The notes under the pieces are model-generated. The model searched no databases. It saw only the letters and a list, made by a program, of their open reading frames with translations, and was not told the origin of the DNA. Of a DNA stretch of 64,000 nucleotides, positions 59,819 through 64,000 are shown in pieces (positions within the stretch are counted from its first letter, which is position 1; each line of letters starts with the position of its first letter). Made by a program: the position numbers and the translations under genes. Source of the stretch: Cordia subcordata (Eukaryota; Streptophyta; Magnoliopsida; Boraginales; Cordiaceae); contig JAPTOF010000020.1 of assembly GCA_028554755.1 (NCBI GenBank), positions 6,639,001 to 6,703,000 on the forward strand, written 5' to 3'.

Positions 59819-60483
59819 AAAGACTGCTATAACTTTTAGATATTCAAAAGTATTTTCAGATATTAAAAAATTTAAATTAAAATAATTGGTCCATTCAAAA
59901 GTGCTTTTAGACACTCAAAAATTAAAATTGACATGTTTAGCCTATATTAAAAAGATTTTTTTTCCATAAAAGCTGAAATTAAAAAAAGTTGAATAATTAG
60001 AAGCCCCAAATTAGAGATTTCTAAAAAAAACTAAAAAAAACTATTTTTACATTGATCATATCAAAAATTGTTTTCTTTTTTCCCCTCCTTTTTCACATTA
60101 AGTGAATAAGAGAATTTCAAATTAAAACGTCAGGACGTGAGTTTGCATGGCCTGTTAACTTAAAATTTTTATGAAATCCCTTCTGAAGAAATACATTAAT
60201 GATTTTCTTTGGTTTTCTTTTTGGCCCTCCTTTTTTCTTGTCAGAAGACATAAAAGATCAATCACCATCTTCTTGAACTGGAGACACATATATATATAAT
60301 AAAGAGCCTATGCATGGAACTTAGATCCTCCAATTAATAAATGAAAGAAACTAAGGTGAAATATTAAACTTTTAGGGGGGAAAAAAATGGTATAAATACA
60401 ATGGCATAATCGTAAAGTAATGGCATTTGAACGATCTATTGCATATCCATCTGCACAAAGTCTGAGTTGAGTACATTATTCTT

Positions 60484-60945
60484 TTATCTTAAACACCACA
60501 CACTGTAATCATTTGGTGTAGCAGCACAATAATTGAACAGAAGCACTTGTTGATTAAGCTCTGCAGGCACCATTCTTGGCATCTTCACATAACTTCGGCA
60601 CAGCGGACATGTCATGCGCCCATGTCCAAGCCACCTATCTATGCATTCTCTGTGGAAAATATGATTGCAAACCAGTTCTCTAACCTCGTCTCCTTCTTCA
60701 ATCTTGCTTAAACAAACCGCACATTCTTCTGAATCTTCTTCACATCCTTCTTCGCGTTCGTATCGCATCACGCATGATGCATCAAGATCTTCTGATGGCA
60801 TGCTGTAGAGCTTGTAAGAGTGAGCAAACGAATGGTGAAGCAGATGTTCCCAAGCCAGTCTCAACTGGGTAGCCATCAAGATTATGTACTTTAATATCAT
60901 TGATAAATGATGCAACATCTGATGAAACATGTTTCTTACCAACAT
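60484..60945 (-). CDS. RING-H2 finger protein, probable E3 ubiquitin ligase
   Basis: A single minus-strand exon encodes 153 residues. Residues 75-116 form a RING-H2 finger: Cys75 and Cys78 (ECAVC), Cys93, His95 and His98 (CNHIFH), Cys101, Cys113 and Cys116 (CPLC), eight zinc ligands in the C3H2C3 order. A tryptophan (DRWL) follows Cys101, as usual where the E2 enzyme binds. A hydrophobic stretch at about residues 10-25 may be a membrane anchor or part of a helix. An acidic segment (EREEGCEEDSEE) precedes the ring. The length and layout suit the small plant RING-H2 group that includes the RHA and ATL types; the exact subgroup is not clear. Such proteins transfer ubiquitin from an E2 to a target, which here is unknown. 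The start is the first ATG in this frame. Confidence 0.85.
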   Translation of the reverse strand: MLVRNMFHQMLHHLSMILKYIILMATQLRLAWEHLLHHSFAHSYKLYSMPSEDLDASCVMRYEREEGCEEDSEECAVCLSKIEEGDEVRELVCNHIFHRECIDRWLGHGRMTCPLCRSYVKMPRMVPAELNQQVLLFNYCAATPNDYSVWCLR

Positions 60946-61001
60946 GTTTATGAAATTGTTTCGTTGAGCTTAACGAAATTCTTGCTTTTGTAGCCAAAAA
61001 A

Positions 61002-61010
61002 AATATATAA
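61002..61010 (-). promoter_or_regulatory. Candidate TATA box of the RING-H2 gene
   Basis: On the minus strand the sequence reads TTATATATT about 60 bases before the RING-H2 start codon. This implies a short leader of about 30 bases, or use of another TATA site further upstream. Confidence 0.35.
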
Positions 61011-61099
61011 GATGTGGTAAATTAAGCTAGAGTTGAGAAGAAGAAGAACAAGGCTGAGGAGAAGCAGGTTGCAGTATGCAATTTTATGCACAATGCATT

Positions 61100-63422
61100 C
61101 AGCCTTGATGACTTCTTGGGTGGTGCATAATGGGGTATTCCAATATATACTACACACAGACAACATGGCAGATTGGGCAAAATGAGTTGGTGGTGGAATA
61201 CTTTATTTTTCAAAATTGTTTATCTTTGACCAAATTTAAGATTTGTCTCTTTGTGGTCTATTCATTTATAGTTCTCGGCATGTTAACCATGACTTTTGGC
61301 ACATACGTTGCCTTTAACAATTATATAGAATTCCAAGCATGTGGACAAAGTGCTAAAATCGTACATATTGGACAACTTATTTAATTATCTATTATATATA
61401 ATCTTCTTATTTCAAGAATAGCAAGAGATGTCGTATTAAACTTGTGTTAATTATACTTTATTCTTATTTTATGTTATTAGTTTATTATTTTGATGCCGTT
61501 TGTCTCTTTAGCTGATTATCTGTTGTTCTTAAAACTTATCACATTATCTCTGAATCTTCCAAAAGGAGCATAATCTCCTCTTTTTCCATTATTGTTAGAA
61601 TATTGTTAGTTAAAACTAATGATATTTTTGTGAAAATATATAGTATATTACAAGTTTTAATAGTCATACATGCTTAAAAAATGCATGTATAATGCATAAT
61701 AAGCTAATTTTGCTAGAAAGCACTAAGGTATAGGATTATGTGCCACTTTTTGAAAAACATGAGGGTAATATAGTATGTTTTAAAACACAATAGGTAATCA
61801 ACTAACTAAACAAACCATAGGGAATAATGGTATTTTTTTTTATTTGACATTCATCTATCAATTAATTAGTATATAAAACAAAATATTTTGTTACTCATAT
61901 GTTATTGAAAATAAATAAACTTGTGCAAAATTAAGTGTGGGATAAAGAAAATGTTAGGATTTATTTTAAATTTTGTTAACAAATTTAGGTGAATAATGAT
62001 AGACTAAGATGGTTCACACATTAATTAGGTAAGAGTAACTTCGCGTCACCTTCTAGGCATCTTGATTAAAAAAATGTCACATATTAAATTAAGGACAAAC
62101 TCCATAATTAGTCTTTATTATTTGAAAAAAGTGTTAGTTTTATTTTGTTTTAAAAAAGTGATTTTTTAGTCCCTAATATATTTAAAAGATGATACTTTGG
62201 TCCAAATCATTTCAAAAGTGACCAATTTAACCACCAATATTTGCAAAAAGTATTGTAATATGATCCCCAATTTATCCCTAACAAAATGGTCATGTGATGG
62301 TACCATGACCAATTAACGGGGATAAAATTGACACTTTTTGCTTTAAAACTAGATAGGTTAGAAGATAGCTCAAATAGTAGAGATCAACTTCCACAAGAGT
62401 GATGACTTGGATTAAAATTCTATGGGATGGTGAATTAGGTTGGCCCTCCTAAAAAAAAAGCAAGAAAAAAAGACAAGAGCTATTTTGAAACATTAATAGG
62501 AACCAAATTGACTTTTTTTTAAAAAAAATATTGAGTGTCAAATGAGTCCCTCTTAAAATTATAAGTATATATATATATATATATATATTAGTATATCACC
62601 TGTACGAGGCACAGGATCATATATGTTATAAATTTTGTAATTTTAATTTAAATATATAAGTAAATAAAAATTTGATTAAATAAATTATAAAATATAATAA
62701 ATTGAATTTACAACGAAGAACATAAAACAGTAGATAAGATTTGATTCTTAAAGAAAATATCAAAATTGAAGAAAAGGGAAAAAAGCTAACTGAAATTAGC
62801 TCGTAATTAATAGCAAGATGAACACAACAACATGTATATACAAAGCGATAAGATGTGAAAGCAAACAAATTGATAACGACGATCAAGCCCTAAATTTATG
62901 ATGGTTCAATTTGAGATCTGATGTAACGATGAATGTAACCTGATGCGTATGGAAACATTGAAAAACTTTCCATTAAGATAAATTTAATTGAAATATGTTG
63001 AATGGCAAATTGAATTAGAAGGCGAGATTTGCGATGTATATTAAACAATGAGTATGGTAAGTGTCGTATTCACAATCGAGGATGTGAGATAGGGTTTTTG
63101 ACCCAAACAACAATAAGGAAAATCAGGGTTTTTAATGGAAATAATAGGGACAGAAGAGTCATTAAGCAGGGACTGGAAAACTTGTTTTTTAGAGTACCAT
63201 GTGACAGTATGAAATTGTATCTTATTTTGGTTTATTATATAGTGTATATCTATATATATATATTTATTTAAACTATGGAAATTAACCATTTGTGGCATTC
63301 TCCCTTAAATTAATTTGCTTGAATTTCACATTTTGTTTTCGACTTTAATTAATACTTCTCTATATAAATTCATTATAATATCTTATCTATGCATCATCTT
63401 CACAAAATGTCATGCACAAGCT
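61100..63422. other. AT-rich intergenic DNA
   Basis: No gene recognised on either strand. It holds a TA tract at 62565-62589 and many AT-rich runs; the open frames present are short and low in complexity. Confidence 0.5.
62565..62589. repeat. TA microsatellite
   Basis: A TA dinucleotide run of about 25 bases. Confidence 0.9.
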
Positions 63423-64000
63423 CAGTGTTTTAAAAATCGAACCGGCTGGCAAATCAGACATCTTACTGGTTCTTGGGTCAATTGGTCGGATCGGTCGAAC
63501 CAGTGGTCCGACCGGATTGACTTTCACATAATGTCATATTCATATCTTAGTTTTGTCTACGTTTAGTGAAGTGTAAAGATAAAAGAAGAACATGATTTAT
63601 ATGTGAAATGTGTATAAATATTTTTACAAAAGAGATAAATACATAAAAATGTTTCAAAAAAAAGATAAATAGCCACATAAGCATTCTTGACAATCAAATA
63701 TTCAAATTGTTGACTCTTGATTGCATGCAAATTGCTATAGATTTTGTTTTCTTTATTTTTTTCCCATTCTTTTAGTTGTTTTGAGTTGGTTATGGGTTGT
63801 GGTAATCAACAAAGTTAAGCCCAACAAACTAAAATAACATATAGCGCAATAAATTTACAAAAGCCGGGTTCGACCGGTTCTAGATGGGTTAGCCGGTTCG
63901 CCGAGACAACCGGCTTTTTTTTTTTTTTTAGCTTTTCGGTTTTTAAGCACTACTCGGCCCCCTTGTTTTACTGGTTCCCGGTCGGACCGATTCGACCGGC
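63423..64000. repeat. GGTTCGACCGG-rich repeat cut by the window edge
   Basis: The left part starts gtgttttaaaaatcgaaccgg. Further right, agcttttcggtttttaagcac (about 63931-63951) is a partial inverted match to it. The motif ttactggttc followed by ggtcgga and gaccg occurs at about 63463 and again at about 63968 in the same direction. The GC-rich, CCGG-dense blocks contrast with the AT-rich flanks. This looks like one or two copies of a noncoding plant repeat, but the last copy is incomplete and its class is unclear. Confidence 0.5.

Larger units (their letters stand above)
56939..60420. other. Intergenic DNA
   Basis: No gene recognised. A pyrimidine-rich tract ending in ttgttgcag at about 57880-57915 looks like a splice acceptor, but no coding exon follows. 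A compound microsatellite lies at 58897-58961 and a degenerate hairpin at 59701-59818. Confidence 0.45.

Noticed and set aside
60782..60997. A second minus-strand frame overlapping the RING gene
   Set aside because: It overlaps the 5' part of the RING-H2 gene in another frame and has no recognisable content.

Overview
The window is nuclear DNA from a flowering plant, most likely a eudicot. It is AT-rich, its genes are split by many introns, and much of the space between genes is plant transposon debris (Ty1-copia, LINE, TRIM, Tourist-like, MULE-like and hAT-like elements). No prokaryotic feature, CRISPR array, rRNA or convincing tRNA was seen. The species cannot be named from the sequence alone.

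Four protein-coding genes are supported. (1) Minus strand, 12111 to 8196: an eight-exon gene for a 301-residue, probably plastid, multi-pass membrane protein resembling the DUF2232 family; every splice junction could be placed. (2) Plus strand, 22208-23335: an intronless gene for a 375-residue protein with a cysteine-rich N terminus and a basic, tryptophan-containing C terminus, resembling OCTOPUS/DUF740-type plant proteins. (3) Plus strand, 27954-49044: a 33-exon gene of about 21 kb for a 1020-residue importin-9-type nuclear transport receptor. It was rebuilt exon by exon with an unbroken frame; one intron is U12-type AT-AC and two have GC donors. (4) Minus strand, 60945-60484: a short RING-H2 protein, a probable E3 ubiquitin ligase. 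The four genes look functionally unrelated, as is usual for neighbouring plant genes.

Layout. 1-8.1 kb: AT-rich intergenic DNA with MITEs and an RTE-type LINE scrap. 8.2-12.1 kb: the DUF2232-like gene. 12.2-22.2 kb: intergenic, with a 5'-truncated LINE bounded by target-site duplications, MITEs and microsatellites. 22.2-23.4 kb: the OCTOPUS-like gene. 23.5-27.7 kb: a solo LTR and a LINE fragment carrying a MITE. 27.8-49.1 kb: the importin gene, with a defective copia element in intron 6 and a MITE, a TRIM and a LINE fragment in intron 26. 49-52.4 kb: intergenic. 52.4-56.9 kb: a nested transposon stack (TRIM-like element containing copia containing hAT-like element). 57-60.4 kb: intergenic. 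60.4-61 kb: the RING gene. 61-64 kb: intergenic, ending in a GGTTCGACCGG-rich repeat cut by the window edge.

No wholly new biological system was recognised. The most noteworthy points are the unusual introns of the importin gene, the nested transposon stack with an inverted gag fragment and a GC-rich hAT-like cargo, and a set of LTR elements whose repeats seem to end in TG...TA.
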